DNA from: G963666705 sp963666705
GTDB lineage: Bacteria > Pseudomonadota > Alphaproteobacteria > CADEGL01
DNA length: 64,000 bases
NCBI GenBank assembly: GCA_963666705.2
Contig: CAXXKO010000017.1
Coordinates: 186,001 to 250,000 of the forward strand
Direction of reading: 5' to 3'
The notes under the pieces: model-generated
What the model saw: only the letters and a program-made list of their open reading frames with translations
The model's database searches: none
Told to the model about the DNA's origin: nothing
Program-made: the position numbers and the translations under genes
Shown: piece after piece, positions 8,375 through 17,191 of the stretch
Layout: every line of letters begins with the position of its first letter
Numbering within the stretch: the stretch's first letter is position 1

Positions 8375-9343
8375 TCAGCGACGCCTTGCGGCGCGCGCGG
8401 AGGCCATCACGCACAACAGCTCGAACATGAGGTTCACGACCACGATGGCCGAATTCCCGGTCGGGTCGACTGGCGGGCACAGCTCGTTCACGTCGGCACC
8501 GATGATGTCGAGACCGTCGAGCCCGCGGATGATCTTCTGGCTGTCGCGCACGCTGATGCCGCCCGGCTCGGGGCTGTTGGTGCCGGGGGCCGCCGTCGGG
8601 TCCATGCCGTCGAGGTCGTAGGTGACATAGACCGGCGCGTCGCCCATCAGCGCGTGGATCTTCGCGATGATGGCCTTGGTTCCCATCTCCTCCATGTCGT
8701 CGATGGTGAGGATGGTCATGCCCTGGTCGCGGGCCCACTCGAACGCCTCGGTGTCGTACATGGTGCCGCGGATGCCCAGCATGATGTGGCGCTTGGGGTC
8801 GGTCAGCCCTTCCTCGACCGAGCGGCGGAAGGGTGTCGCCGGGTTGATTCTGTGGCCGTCGATGTGATCGATGGTGTCGGGGTGGGCGTCGAAATGCACC
8901 ACCCCCACGGGGCCGAGCGGCGGCCTGACGATGCCGCGCAGGATGGGAAGCGTGATGGTATGCTCGCCCCCGATGGCGAGCGGCAGCGCCCCGGCCGCGG
9001 CGATGTCGGCGAAGAAATCCTCGATAGCGCGGATCGTGCCGTCGAAGTCGAGCAGGTTGACGGGCGCATCCCCCACGTCGGCGATGCGGCACAGATCGAA
9101 GGGAAAGACCCCCGTGACCGCGTGGCCGACGCGGATAAGGCGCGAATATTCGCGCACCTGGGCGGGGCCGTAGCGCGAGCCGGCGCGCTGGTAGGTGGTG
9201 AAATCCATGGGCACGCCGGCGAGGGCGATGTCGAGGCCCTCGGCACTGTCGCGCCGCCGCCCGCGCAGCAGCGTGAATGTCGGCGAATGGCGCGCCACCT
9301 CCGGCGCCATGATCGGTTGCAGGTCGTCGGTCTTCACGGTCAT
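8375..9343 (-). CDS. Agmatinase/arginase-family ureohydrolase
   Basis: A 322-residue manganese ureohydrolase. Metal-site motifs are GGEHT, DAHPDTIDH and DLDGMDP, matching the GGxH / DAHxD / DxDxxDP signature of arginase, agmatinase and guanidinobutyrase. Family members release urea from a guanidino group. ATG 9343 is chosen over an upstream start at 9382 because it follows GAAAGGGGA. The gene lies between the hydantoinase and the FAD oxidoreductases, all on the minus strand, so it probably shares a transcript with them. Agmatinase is the commonest function, but motifs alone do not separate the subfamilies. Confidence 0.88.
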   Translation of the reverse strand: MTVKTDDLQPIMAPEVARHSPTFTLLRGRRRDSAEGLDIALAGVPMDFTTYQRAGSRYGPAQVREYSRLIRVGHAVTGVFPFDLCRIADVGDAPVNLLDFDGTIRAIEDFFADIAAAGALPLAIGGEHTITLPILRGIVRPPLGPVGVVHFDAHPDTIDHIDGHRINPATPFRRSVEEGLTDPKRHIMLGIRGTMYDTEAFEWARDQGMTILTIDDMEEMGTKAIIAKIHALMGDAPVYVTYDLDGMDPTAAPGTNSPEPGGISVRDSQKIIRGLDGLDIIGADVNELCPPVDPTGNSAIVVVNLMFELLCVMASARAARRR

Positions 9344-9394
9344 GTCGTCCCCTTTCTCCGTCTGTTGAGGCCGCGTTGGCACCCCGCCGCCCGT

Positions 9395-10777
9395 TCACGA
9401 CGGCTTGTAGCTGCTCGGCTTGAACGCGACCAGGGCGCGGGTGATCGGCCCTGGCTTGCGGCCCTCGTGATCGAGCCGGTCCTTGCGCTGAATCGCCGCG
9501 CGCACCATGTGCCCGCCGATGAAGCGGATGGGCTCGGGCGGGAAGCCGCGCTTGGGCCGGCGGACGAGGCCCGAGTTGGCCCACTCGTCGTTTTGCCGGA
9601 GTGCGAGCGAGCTGAGGATATGCGCGCCGTAGCGGCTCGTCACCAGGCCGCTGCCGGAATAGCCGTAGCCATAGAGGATATCGGGGCAGGTGGGCAGGGC
9701 GCCGAACAGCGGCAGGCCGGACTTGGAGCGTTCGATGGGCCCCGCCCAGGTGCTCGCCACCGGCGCATCGGCGAGGGACGGGTGGATCTGGCGGATCACG
9801 CCGCGCATCTCGGGCAGCGAGCGCATGGGCCGGTCGTACCGGCCGTCGATCCGCCCGCCATAGGGCAGGGTGCCGCCCGCCTTGCTCCACATGATGCGGC
9901 CGTCGGGGGTGGGGACGGAGCCCGAGACGAAGATGCGCGAATCGATGAGGCCCGGCCCGCCGGCACGGCCCGCGGCGGCGAGCTTCTCCGGCATCGGCTC
10001 GGTGGCCACGGCGTCGGTGCCGATGACCATGGCCGCACCCCGCAGCTCCGGCACCTTGAGCGACCAGGCGTAGATGGCGAGCACCACCTTCTCGGCCGTG
10101 ATCGTGCCCTTGGGCGTCACCACCCCCGGTGGCCGCGCGCGCAGGAGGCGCGTCATGGGCGTCTTCTCATGAATTCGCACGCCGCGCTCGAGCGCCAGCC
10201 GGCGCAGGAAGCGCGCCAGCAGGGCGGGCTGCATCATGGCGGCCCCAGCGTCGATCACACCCGCCACATGGGCTGTCGAGCCTGTCCGCTCGGCGATCTC
10301 GTCGTGTGTGAGGCGCACGAAGGGCGCCTCCTGCTGCTTTTCCAGCTCGTCGATGATGGCGTCCCAATGGCCGGCCTGCGCTTCGCAGGTGGCTCCCCAG
10401 ATGACCCCGTCCACCCGGTACCCGATATCGGTGCCGTGCGCGGCGGCGCGCGCGCCGATATCGGCGATCAATCCGGCCGAGGCCTGGCACAGGCGGCGGG
10501 CCTCGTCCAGGCCGCACAACGCTTGCAGCAGGGGGAACTGGATCCAGCGCGTGATGGCGACGCCGAGGTTGGCGCCGCTGCCGCCGGCGCCACAGATATC
10601 CGCTTCGATGACGACGACGTCGAGGGACGGCTCGCGCTCCTTGAGCTCCAAGGCCGTCCATAGGCCGGTATAGCCGCCGCCGACGATGCACACGTCGCAA
10701 CGCAAGTCGCCCTCGAGCAGCGGCGCCTCGGCGCTGGGGTCCTTCTCGAGCGCTTCGGTCATCCAGAAGCTGCGCAT
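9395..10777 (-). CDS. FAD-dependent amine oxidoreductase (DAO family), paralogue 1
   Basis: A 460-residue D-amino-acid-oxidase-fold flavoenzyme. The Rossmann motif is CDVCIVGGGYTGLWTALEL near residues 27-45 and the FAD-contacting segment is EADICGAGGSGAN. The C-terminal YGYGYSGSGLVTS is the second FAD-binding region. Relatives oxidise amines or amino acids, such as gamma-glutamylputrescine or sarcosine. It is followed 51 bp later by the ureohydrolase gene and preceded by a paralogue of exactly the same length at 10864-12246. Polyamine or N-substituted amino-acid oxidation is inferred from family and context. Confidence 0.88.
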   Translation of the reverse strand: MRSFWMTEALEKDPSAEAPLLEGDLRCDVCIVGGGYTGLWTALELKEREPSLDVVVIEADICGAGGSGANLGVAITRWIQFPLLQALCGLDEARRLCQASAGLIADIGARAAAHGTDIGYRVDGVIWGATCEAQAGHWDAIIDELEKQQEAPFVRLTHDEIAERTGSTAHVAGVIDAGAAMMQPALLARFLRRLALERGVRIHEKTPMTRLLRARPPGVVTPKGTITAEKVVLAIYAWSLKVPELRGAAMVIGTDAVATEPMPEKLAAAGRAGGPGLIDSRIFVSGSVPTPDGRIMWSKAGGTLPYGGRIDGRYDRPMRSLPEMRGVIRQIHPSLADAPVASTWAGPIERSKSGLPLFGALPTCPDILYGYGYSGSGLVTSRYGAHILSSLALRQNDEWANSGLVRRPKRGFPPEPIRFIGGHMVRAAIQRKDRLDHEGRKPGPITRALVAFKPSSYKPS

Positions 10778-10863
10778 GATCGGCCCCCGATGTTCATACC
10801 CAATTCAATCAGCCAGTCCCGCTATACCCACGCGCGCGATTGAGCGAAAGAACCGACTGCCCC

Positions 10864-12246
10864 TCACGCCGGCTTGTAGCTGCTCGGCTTGAACGAGACC
10901 AGGGCGCGGGTGATCGGCCCCGGCCGCCGGCCCTCGTGGTCGAGCCGGTCCTGGCGCTCGATGGCCGCGCGCACCATGTGCCCGCCCACGTAGCGGAAAG
11001 GCTCGGGCGGAAAGCCGCGCCTGGGTCGGCGCACGAGGCCCGAATTGGCCCATTCGTCGTCGCGCTCGAGGGCGAGGGAGGCGAGGATGCGCGCGCCCAA
11101 TAGGCTCGCAACCACGCCGCTGCCGGAATAGCCATAGCCGTAGAGGATGTCGGGGCAGGTGGGCAGGGCGCCGAAGAGCGGCAGCCCGGTCTTCGAGCGC
11201 TCGATCGGCCCGGCCCAGGCGCCGGCGATGGGCGCGTCGGCGAGGCCCGGATAGGTCTGGCGGATCACGTCGCGCAATTCGGCGAGGGGGCGGTGCGGGC
11301 CACCGAACCGGCCCGCCATGCGGTCGCCATAGGGCAGGACGCCGCCCGCTTTGCTCCACATGACGCGTCCCTCGGCCGTGGCCCGGGAGCCCGAGACGAA
11401 GACCCGCGAATCGGTGAGGCCCGGCCCCCCGGCCCAGCCCGCCGCCGCGACCTTCTCCGGCATCGCCTCGGTGGTCACGGCGTCCGTGCCGATCACCATG
11501 ATCGCACCGCGCAGCTCCGGCACCAGAAGCGACCAGGCGTAGATCGCGAGAATCACCTTCCCCGCCGTGATCGTGCCCCGCGGCGTCACCACCCCAGGCG
11601 GTCGCGCGCGGACGAGGCGCCTCATCGGCGTTTTCTCGTGGATGCGCACCCCCCGTTCGAGGGCGACCCGGCGCAAGAGGCGCACGAGGCGGGCCGGCTG
11701 GATATGGACGGCCTCCGCGTCGAGCACCCCCGCGACATGGGCGGTCGTGCCCGTGCGCGCGGCGATCTCCGCCCCCGAGAGGCGCGTGAAGGCGTGGACC
11801 TGGTGTTTTTCGAGGGCGTCGATGATGCTGTCCCAATGGCCCGACTGGGCCTCGCAGGTCGCCCCCCAGATCACGCCGTCGGCGCGATACCCGATGTCGG
11901 CGCCGTGCGCTTGGGCGAGCTGCCCGATGCGCGCGATGTCCGCGACGGAAGTCTCGCAGATACGCATCGCGCCCTCGGTTCCGCACATCTTCTCCAGCAA
12001 CAGGAACTGGACCCAGGCGGTAAGCGCGAAGCCCACATTGGCGCCGCTGCCGCCGGCGCCGCAGATGTCCGCCTCGATGAGAACGATATCGAGGGACGGC
12101 TCGCGCTCCTTGAGCTCCAAGGCCGTCCACAGGCCCGTATAGCCGCCGCCGACGATGCAGACGTCGCAACGCGGATCGCCATCGAGCGGCGGCGCCTCGG
12201 CGCCGGGCTCCGCTTCGAGGGCTTGGTTGAGCCAAAAGCTGCGCAT
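10864..12246 (-). CDS. FAD-dependent amine oxidoreductase (DAO family), paralogue 2
   Basis: A 460-residue tandem duplicate of the gene at 9395-10777, roughly 80% identical by eye over the first 80 residues, with the same GGGYTGLW and GAGGSGAN motifs. ATG 12246 (MRSFWLNQAL) is chosen because it aligns with the MRSFW start of the paralogue. The 86-bp gap between the two could hold a separate promoter. Substitutions are scattered, with no stop or frameshift, so both copies appear functional and may differ in substrate. It is transcribed away from the 2OG oxygenase gene; 12247-12409 is the shared promoter region. Confidence 0.88.
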   Translation of the reverse strand: MRSFWLNQALEAEPGAEAPPLDGDPRCDVCIVGGGYTGLWTALELKEREPSLDIVLIEADICGAGGSGANVGFALTAWVQFLLLEKMCGTEGAMRICETSVADIARIGQLAQAHGADIGYRADGVIWGATCEAQSGHWDSIIDALEKHQVHAFTRLSGAEIAARTGTTAHVAGVLDAEAVHIQPARLVRLLRRVALERGVRIHEKTPMRRLVRARPPGVVTPRGTITAGKVILAIYAWSLLVPELRGAIMVIGTDAVTTEAMPEKVAAAGWAGGPGLTDSRVFVSGSRATAEGRVMWSKAGGVLPYGDRMAGRFGGPHRPLAELRDVIRQTYPGLADAPIAGAWAGPIERSKTGLPLFGALPTCPDILYGYGYSGSGVVASLLGARILASLALERDDEWANSGLVRRPRRGFPPEPFRYVGGHMVRAAIERQDRLDHEGRRPGPITRALVSFKPSSYKPA

Positions 12247-12409
12247 GGCCGGTCGTCCCCCCAAGAGCACGCATTCCCTATACATCCAGGCGTATCTGGG
12301 CGAAAGGGACGTGAGCGGTCGCCAACGGATAAGGCTTCAATTGAAGGACCCACCCAGCTTGTATTAGGATCATGTATTGAATCGCTCCCACTCATGGGGA
12401 GGGTCTGAA

Positions 12410-13264
12410 ATGGCGCAGGCGAACGCGGCGACGGACATTTCCCGCGCTCTCTCCCCAGCCGATCTGGTCGATATCGGCCGTTACCCCCTCGACCGGCTCG
12501 AATCGCCCCCCGCGCGCGCGGTGGTGGCGGCCTTGGCCGGCCAGTTGCGCGCCGACGGCCTCTGCCGCCTGCCCGGCTTCCTCACGACGGCCGCGGCCGC
12601 GCTGCTGGCGGCGGAGGCGGAGGCGCTGGCGCCTCTCGCCTACCGGGGCATGGCCGAGCAGACCCCCTACTACCGCAAGGACGGCGCGGACTACCCGCCG
12701 GGCCACCCGCGCGTCACCTGGCAGAGCCGGGACCTGAGCCAGGTGGCCGCCGATCTCGTGCCCCGGGGCTCGGGCCTGTGGCGGCTCTACGCCTGGCCGG
12801 CGATGCCGCCGTTCCTCGCCGCCCTGACCGGGGCCGGGAGGCTCTACCGGGACGCCGACCCCCATCAGGCCCTCAACATCTCCATCATGGGGGCGGGCGG
12901 GCACCAGCAATGGCACTTCGACTCCGCCAGCACCATCATCACCCTCATGCTCCAGGCCCCGGAGCGGGGCGGCGCCTTCGAGTGCGTGCCCGGCCTGCGC
13001 ACGGCGGCGGACGAGAATTACGCCGGCGTCAAGCGCGTCCTCGACGGCGCGCGCGAGGGCGTCGTCACCGTGCCCTTCGCGCCCGGCACCCGGATGCTGT
13101 TCCGCGGCATGAACGCCCTCCACCGGGTGACCCGGACCGAGGGCGAGCGCCGCCGCCTGATCGCCATCCTGAGCTACCACGAGACCCCCGGCCGGCTGGC
13201 CGCCCCCGCGGTCAACGCCGCCCTCTACGGCCCGCGCGTCGCCGACGGGCCAATACTGTCTTGA
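12410..13264 (+). CDS. Fe(II)/2-oxoglutarate-dependent oxygenase (phytanoyl-CoA dioxygenase-like)
   Basis: A 284-residue double-stranded beta-helix protein. The metal triad is visible as H169 and D171 in QQWHFDSAS and H238 in NALHRVTRTEGERRR; the Arg cluster after H238 suits the 2-oxoglutarate carboxylate. Such enzymes hydroxylate a substrate with O2 and 2-oxoglutarate. The start is ATG 12410 after GGGGAGGG; an upstream TTG at 12377 has no better ribosome site. It diverges from the FAD oxidoreductase pair, suggesting co-regulation. The substrate is unknown; an amino acid or amine would fit the neighbourhood. Confidence 0.8.
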   Translation: MAQANAATDISRALSPADLVDIGRYPLDRLESPPARAVVAALAGQLRADGLCRLPGFLTTAAAALLAAEAEALAPLAYRGMAEQTPYYRKDGADYPPGHPRVTWQSRDLSQVAADLVPRGSGLWRLYAWPAMPPFLAALTGAGRLYRDADPHQALNISIMGAGGHQQWHFDSASTIITLMLQAPERGGAFECVPGLRTAADENYAGVKRVLDGAREGVVTVPFAPGTRMLFRGMNALHRVTRTEGERRRLIAILSYHETPGRLAAPAVNAALYGPRVADGPILS

Positions 13265-13331
13265 ATACTAGGATATAGTGCCTATATACCGATTGCCGGC
13301 CGCGCCCGGCCGCCTGGCGTCGGCGCCCAAA

Positions 13332-13410
13332 TGTCAAGGTTTGTCAAGGTTTGGGCCGTATCTTACTAACCCATTGAAATCATTAATTTCACCTCGCTCC
13401 AACCTTGACA
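13332..13410. repeat. TGTCAAGGTT decamer: two direct copies and one inverted
   Basis: TGTCAAGGTT occurs in tandem at 13332-13341 and 13342-13351 and inverted as AACCTTGACA at 13401-13410. It lies in an AT-richer 180-bp gap between the convergent 3' ends of the oxygenase and the FAD/GcvT relic. It could fold into a stem or bind a protein; no U-tract marks it as a terminator. Confidence 0.6.
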
Positions 13411-13444
13411 ATCCTTAACGATTTCGCACGATTTTGTGGCGCCA

Positions 13445-14428
13445 CTAGGCGCGTATACGTCTACCCGCCGGGTCGTAGGCGGCGCCGTCGATGACTTCCG
13501 CCGGATAGCGCCTGTCGAGGATCTCGACCTCGAGCGCGGTCCCCGGGACCGCGTGGGGTGCTGGCAGGCGCGCCAGGGCGATTCCGTGGCCGACCCGGTG
13601 GCCATGCCCGCCGCTGGTGGCGCGCGCGATTTCGACCGCGTCGCGGAGCACGGCTTCCTCGGCCCACGGGTCCGCCGCGTCGTCGCCCACGTCGATGCGC
13701 AAGCTGACGAGGCGCTCGCCGTCCGTCCGCTCGCGCGCAGCGAGGAAGGCTTCGCGGCCGAGGAAGTCCCCTTTCTCCGGGCGCACGAGGCGGTCGAGGC
13801 CGGCCTCCTCGGGCGTGGCGGCGAGGCCGTAGTCGAGGCCGGCCCGGCGCCAGCCCTTCTCGAGGCGCATGGACTCGAGCGCCCGCAGACCGAAATCGAC
13901 GAGGCCGTGGGCCGCCCCGGCATCGAATAGGGCGTCGTAGAGCCGTCCCTGGTCGCCGGCCGCGTGATGCAACTCCCAGCCCAGCTCGCCCGTGAGGCTC
14001 ATGCGCAGCGCCAGCACGGGCACGCCGGCGACCTCGATCTCCCGCGCGGCGAACCAGGGGAAATCGCCGTTGGCGAGCGGTGCCGTCGTCAGCGCGGCGA
14101 GGAGGCCGCGCGCCTTGGGCCCTGCGAGCGCCAGGACGCCGCGCTCCGCCGTCACGTTGGTGAGGGCGACGCCGTCGGCCGGCAAATGGCCGCGCAGCCA
14201 GTCCTCGAACCGCTGCTCGTCTGCGGCCGGGCTCGTGAGCTGGAACCGGCCGGCACCGGATCGCACCAGCGCCGGCACCTGCCCCGCCGCGTGCCAGGTG
14301 GCGCCGGAGGTCAGCTCCCTCTTCTCCACCAGCACCACGTCGCGCCAGCCCCGCCGGGTCAGGAAATAGAGCATGCTGCATCCGAGGATGCCGCCGCCGA
14401 TGACGACCGCGCGCGTATGTGTTTTCAT
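13445..14428 (-). pseudogene. Deletion-fused FAD/GcvT (dimethylglycine dehydrogenase-like) gene
   Basis: Reads as 327 residues. Residues 1-50 are the start of a DAO fold: RAVVIGGGILGCSMLYFL, then ELTSGATWHAAGQVP. After a short bridge near residues 52-60 it continues directly inside a GcvT/aminomethyltransferase domain (FEDWLRGHLPADGVALTNV, MSLTGELGWELHHA, LRALESMRLEKGWRR). Full dimethylglycine or sarcosine dehydrogenases of this architecture are about 800 residues. Most of the FAD domain, the substrate site and the start of GcvT are therefore missing, probably through one in-frame deletion. Without the rest of the flavin site it should not work as a dehydrogenase. It may be a pseudogene or, less likely, a folate-binding remnant. 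Confidence 0.8.
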
Positions 14429-14447
14429 GCCGGCCTGGCCCCCGCCT

Positions 14448-14511
14448 GGTTTGATCTCCCGATTGGGCCGGTTTGATCTCCCGATTGGTCCGGTTTGGTC
14501 TCCCAATTGGA
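14448..14511. repeat. Three tandem 22-bp repeats in a divergent promoter region
   Basis: Units start at 14448, 14470 and 14492. The first two read GGTTTGATCTCCCGATTGG followed by GCC or TCC; the third is GGTTTGGTCTCCCAATTGG. The spacing is two helical turns and CCAATTGG is palindromic, as in regulator-binding arrays. They lie 20 bp upstream of the FAD/GcvT relic and 49 bp upstream of the TPP enzyme start. Confidence 0.7.
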
Positions 14512-14559
14512 ATGTCGGGACGCCAGCCTACATCCGCCCCGCGAGGAGAGGAACGCCCG

Positions 14560-16242
14560 ATGCCCAAGATGACCGGAGCCAGGTTCCTGGCCGACTTCCT
14601 GGAGGCCCAGGGGGTGACGCACGTCTTCTTCGTCCCCGCCGTCCTCATGCAGACCATGCGCGAGATCGAGCGCAAGAACGGCGTCCAGCGCGTCCTCTGC
14701 CATTCCGAGAAGGCGGCCGCCTACATGGCCGACGGCTATGCCCGCGCCTCGGGCCGGCCGGGTGTCTGCATCGCCCAGAAGATCGGCGCCTCGAACCTGG
14801 CGTCGGGCCTGCGCGACCCCCACCTCGCCTGTACCCCGCTCATCGCCATCACCGGCGGCGACACGGCCGCGACCAGGGGCCGGAACACCTATCAGCAAGT
14901 CGAGGACGTGCCCGCCTTCAAGCCGGTGACCAAATGGAGCGGCCGGGTGGACGACCTGGCCCGACTCCCCGATGTCCTGCGCCAGGCCTTCCGCGCCGCC
15001 ACCACCGGCACGCCCGGCCCCGTCCATGTCGAGATGGCGGGCCACCTGGCCGAGATCGAATACGGGGAGGCCGACCTCGAGGTGATGGCGGAGGCGCTGT
15101 TCGGGTCCACCCCGCCCTTCCGCCCCCTGGCCGAGGCCCACGCGGTGCGGGCGGCGGCGCGCGCGCTCGAGGGCGCCGAGCGGCCGGTGATCGTCGCCGG
15201 TGGCGGGGTGCGCACGTCCGGCGCCGGAGCCGAGCTCCGCGCGTTGGCCGAGACGCTCCAGATCCCGGTGGCGACGGCGCTCAACGCCAAGGACACCTTC
15301 CCGGGCGACCATCCCCTGGCATTGGGCGTCCCCGGCACCTATTCGCGCGAGACCGCCAACCGCGCCCTCCTCGAAGCCGATCTCGTGTTCTTCGTCGCTA
15401 GCCGCACGAGCAACCAGTTGACCTGCCAATGGCGCGTGCCGCGCCCCGGCACCCGCGTCGTCCAGCTCGACATCAACGGCGAGGAATTGGGCCGCCACTA
15501 CCCGGCCGAAGTCGCGCTCATGGGCGATGCCAAGATCACCCTCGCGGCCCTGGCCGAGGCGGCCGATCCGGCGACGGCCGCGCGCCGCGACGAATGGGCC
15601 GGGCGCTGCCGGGCCCTGGTCGCGGATTGGCGCGCGGCGTGGGCGCCGGCCCTGGCGTCCGACGCGGTGCCGATCCGGCCCGAGCGCCTGTGCGGGGAGC
15701 TGACGGCGTGGCTGCCGGAAGACGCGATCCTGGTCTCGGACACCGGGCATTCGGGTATGTGGACGGGCGGCCTCGTGGATCTCAATCGTCCGGGCCAGAG
15801 CTACCTGCGCGCCGCCGGCTCCCTCGGCTGGGGCATTCCCGCCGGCATCGGCGCCAAGCTCGCCCAGCCCGACCGGCCGGTGGTGGTGTTCAGCGGCGAT
15901 GGCGGCTTCTGGTACCATTTCGGTGAGCTGGAGACGGCGGTGCGCCGGGGCGTGCCCGTGATCGTCGTCGTCAACGACAATAACGGCCTCAACCAGGGCA
16001 TCGACGAGGAGATCGCGGCGCGCGGCGGCAAGCTCGAAGGCCGCCACGGCGAGGTCTGGCAATTCAGCGGCACGGACCTCGCCGGCGTGGCCAGGAGCCT
16101 CGGCGCCGAAGGCATCCGGGTCGAGCGGCCGGGCGATCTCCGGGCGGCGCTCGACCAGGCCGTGGCCTTCCACCGGCCGTGCCTGATCGATGTCGTCTCC
16201 GATTCCTACGCCCAGGCGCCGCACGCCTACCTGGGAGATTAG
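14560..16242 (+). CDS. Thiamine-pyrophosphate-dependent enzyme (acetolactate synthase-like)
   Basis: A 560-residue enzyme with the three domains of the acetolactate synthase/benzoylformate decarboxylase family. The activating Glu is E50 in CHSEKAAAYMADGYA. A central domain (VIVAGGGVRTSGAGAEL) follows. The TPP/metal motif begins GDGGFWYHF near residue 446 and ends VVVNDNNGLNQ. The start follows GAGGAGAGG; longer readings would run into the 22-bp repeats. Its TAG stop (16240-16242) is the first three bases of repeat R2. A C-terminal relic of a second such gene lies at 17282-17392. The substrate is unknown; 2-oxoacid decarboxylation or carboligation is the family chemistry. Confidence 0.87.
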   Translation: MPKMTGARFLADFLEAQGVTHVFFVPAVLMQTMREIERKNGVQRVLCHSEKAAAYMADGYARASGRPGVCIAQKIGASNLASGLRDPHLACTPLIAITGGDTAATRGRNTYQQVEDVPAFKPVTKWSGRVDDLARLPDVLRQAFRAATTGTPGPVHVEMAGHLAEIEYGEADLEVMAEALFGSTPPFRPLAEAHAVRAAARALEGAERPVIVAGGGVRTSGAGAELRALAETLQIPVATALNAKDTFPGDHPLALGVPGTYSRETANRALLEADLVFFVASRTSNQLTCQWRVPRPGTRVVQLDINGEELGRHYPAEVALMGDAKITLAALAEAADPATAARRDEWAGRCRALVADWRAAWAPALASDAVPIRPERLCGELTAWLPEDAILVSDTGHSGMWTGGLVDLNRPGQSYLRAAGSLGWGIPAGIGAKLAQPDRPVVVFSGDGGFWYHFGELETAVRRGVPVIVVVNDNNGLNQGIDEEIAARGGKLEGRHGEVWQFSGTDLAGVARSLGAEGIRVERPGDLRAALDQAVAFHRPCLIDVVSDSYAQAPHAYLGD

Positions 16243-16389
16243 AGCGTTTCCAGTTCGACTGGAATCGCTCCAGGCCGCAAGGCGGCCCGCCGGTCGCCCG
16301 GCGCGCCCGCGCAGGCGCGGACCACTTGGTCCGCTGCCGCGAGCGACAGAAAAGGCTAGAGTGGGTCCGATCGAAGCGGAACCGCTCTA
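16240..16389. repeat. Dispersed repeat R2, copy 1
   Basis: A 150-bp GC-rich unit with near-inverted ends, TAGAGCGTTTCC on the left and GGAACCGCTCTA on the right. It contains small stem-loops, TTCCAGT/ACTGGAA and GCGGACC/GGTCCGC. Its first three bases are the stop codon of the TPP gene. Close copies are at 35639-35787 and 41300-41566. Its size and ends resemble a MITE. Confidence 0.9.
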
Positions 16390-16420
16390 ACCGGCCGGCG
16401 CTTGTCGCGATGCCGGCGCA

Positions 16421-17191
16421 TCAGCCGCGCATCTTCTCGATGCCGTCCCGAAGCGAATCGCCGAGCAGTGCCACGTCTTCCGAATAGGCGATCATGGTGA
16501 AGCCCTTGGCGATCCACGCCCGGCCCTGCTCGGGGCTGCCGACGGCGACGCCGGCCGCCTTGCCGTGCTCGCGCGCGGCGGCGAGCACCCGGTCGAGCGC
16601 CGCCGCGAATTCGGGGCTGTCGAACTGAAACGGGATGCCGAGCGACAGTGACAAATCGGTATGGCCGATGAACGCCACGTCGAGGCCCGGCACGGCCAGG
16701 ATGTCGCCGATGTTCTCGATGCCCGCTTTGGTCTCGATCTTGACGGTCACCAGGGTGCGCGCGTTCTCGCGGGCGATTGTCTCGGACACGTCGCCGATCT
16801 GGTAGTGGTCGTGGGCGAAGCCGAACGCGGCGCCGCGGCCGCCGTCCGGGGGATAACGCGTGCCGCGCACGATGGCCTCGGCCTGGGCGCCGGTCTCCAC
16901 GCGGGGCACCATGATGCCGAGCGCGCCGAGGTCGAGCAGCAGCTCGTTCTGCTGGTAGGTGGCCTCGCCGCGCGGGTTGGCGATCGGCACCAGGCCGGCG
17001 CCGCGGGCCAGCGCGGCCTGCTGCTTGATGGTCTCGAAGCTCCAGCCGCTGTGCTCCATGTCGAGGATGATGAAGTCGGCCCCGGCGCCGGCCACGATGC
17101 GCGCGAGGCCGGGGCTGTTGAACTCCATGGCGAAGGTGCCGAAGACGGTTTCGCCGCGCTCGAGCTTGGCTTTCACGGGGTTGTCCAGCAT
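16421..17191 (-). CDS. HpcH/HpaI-family aldolase
   Basis: A 256-residue class II aldolase of the HpcH/HpaI/2-keto-3-deoxy-sugar-acid family, which cleaves 2-oxo-4-hydroxy acids to pyruvate (or another 2-oxo acid) and an aldehyde. Conserved pieces are DMEHSGW with presumed catalytic H47, IMVPRVETGAQAEAIV, and VKIETKAGIENI followed by VAFIGHTDLSLSLG. The start follows AAGGAGAGGG. It lies between the TPP gene and a TPP relic but on the opposite strand. Its product could feed the TPP or acyl-CoA enzymes alongside; that link is inferred. Confidence 0.88.
   Translation of the reverse strand: MLDNPVKAKLERGETVFGTFAMEFNSPGLARIVAGAGADFIILDMEHSGWSFETIKQQAALARGAGLVPIANPRGEATYQQNELLLDLGALGIMVPRVETGAQAEAIVRGTRYPPDGGRGAAFGFAHDHYQIGDVSETIARENARTLVTVKIETKAGIENIGDILAVPGLDVAFIGHTDLSLSLGIPFQFDSPEFAAALDRVLAAAREHGKAAGVAVGSPEQGRAWIAKGFTMIAYSEDVALLGDSLRDGIEKMRG

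Noticed and set aside
8336..10663. A 775-codon plus-strand frame opposite the ureohydrolase and FAD oxidoreductase
   Set aside because: Antisense shadow, Arg/Gly/His-rich with no domain, whereas the minus strand has intact enzymes with all motifs.
14448..14511. Possible CRISPR fragment
   Set aside because: The repeats are contiguous, with no spacers, and no cas gene is in the window.
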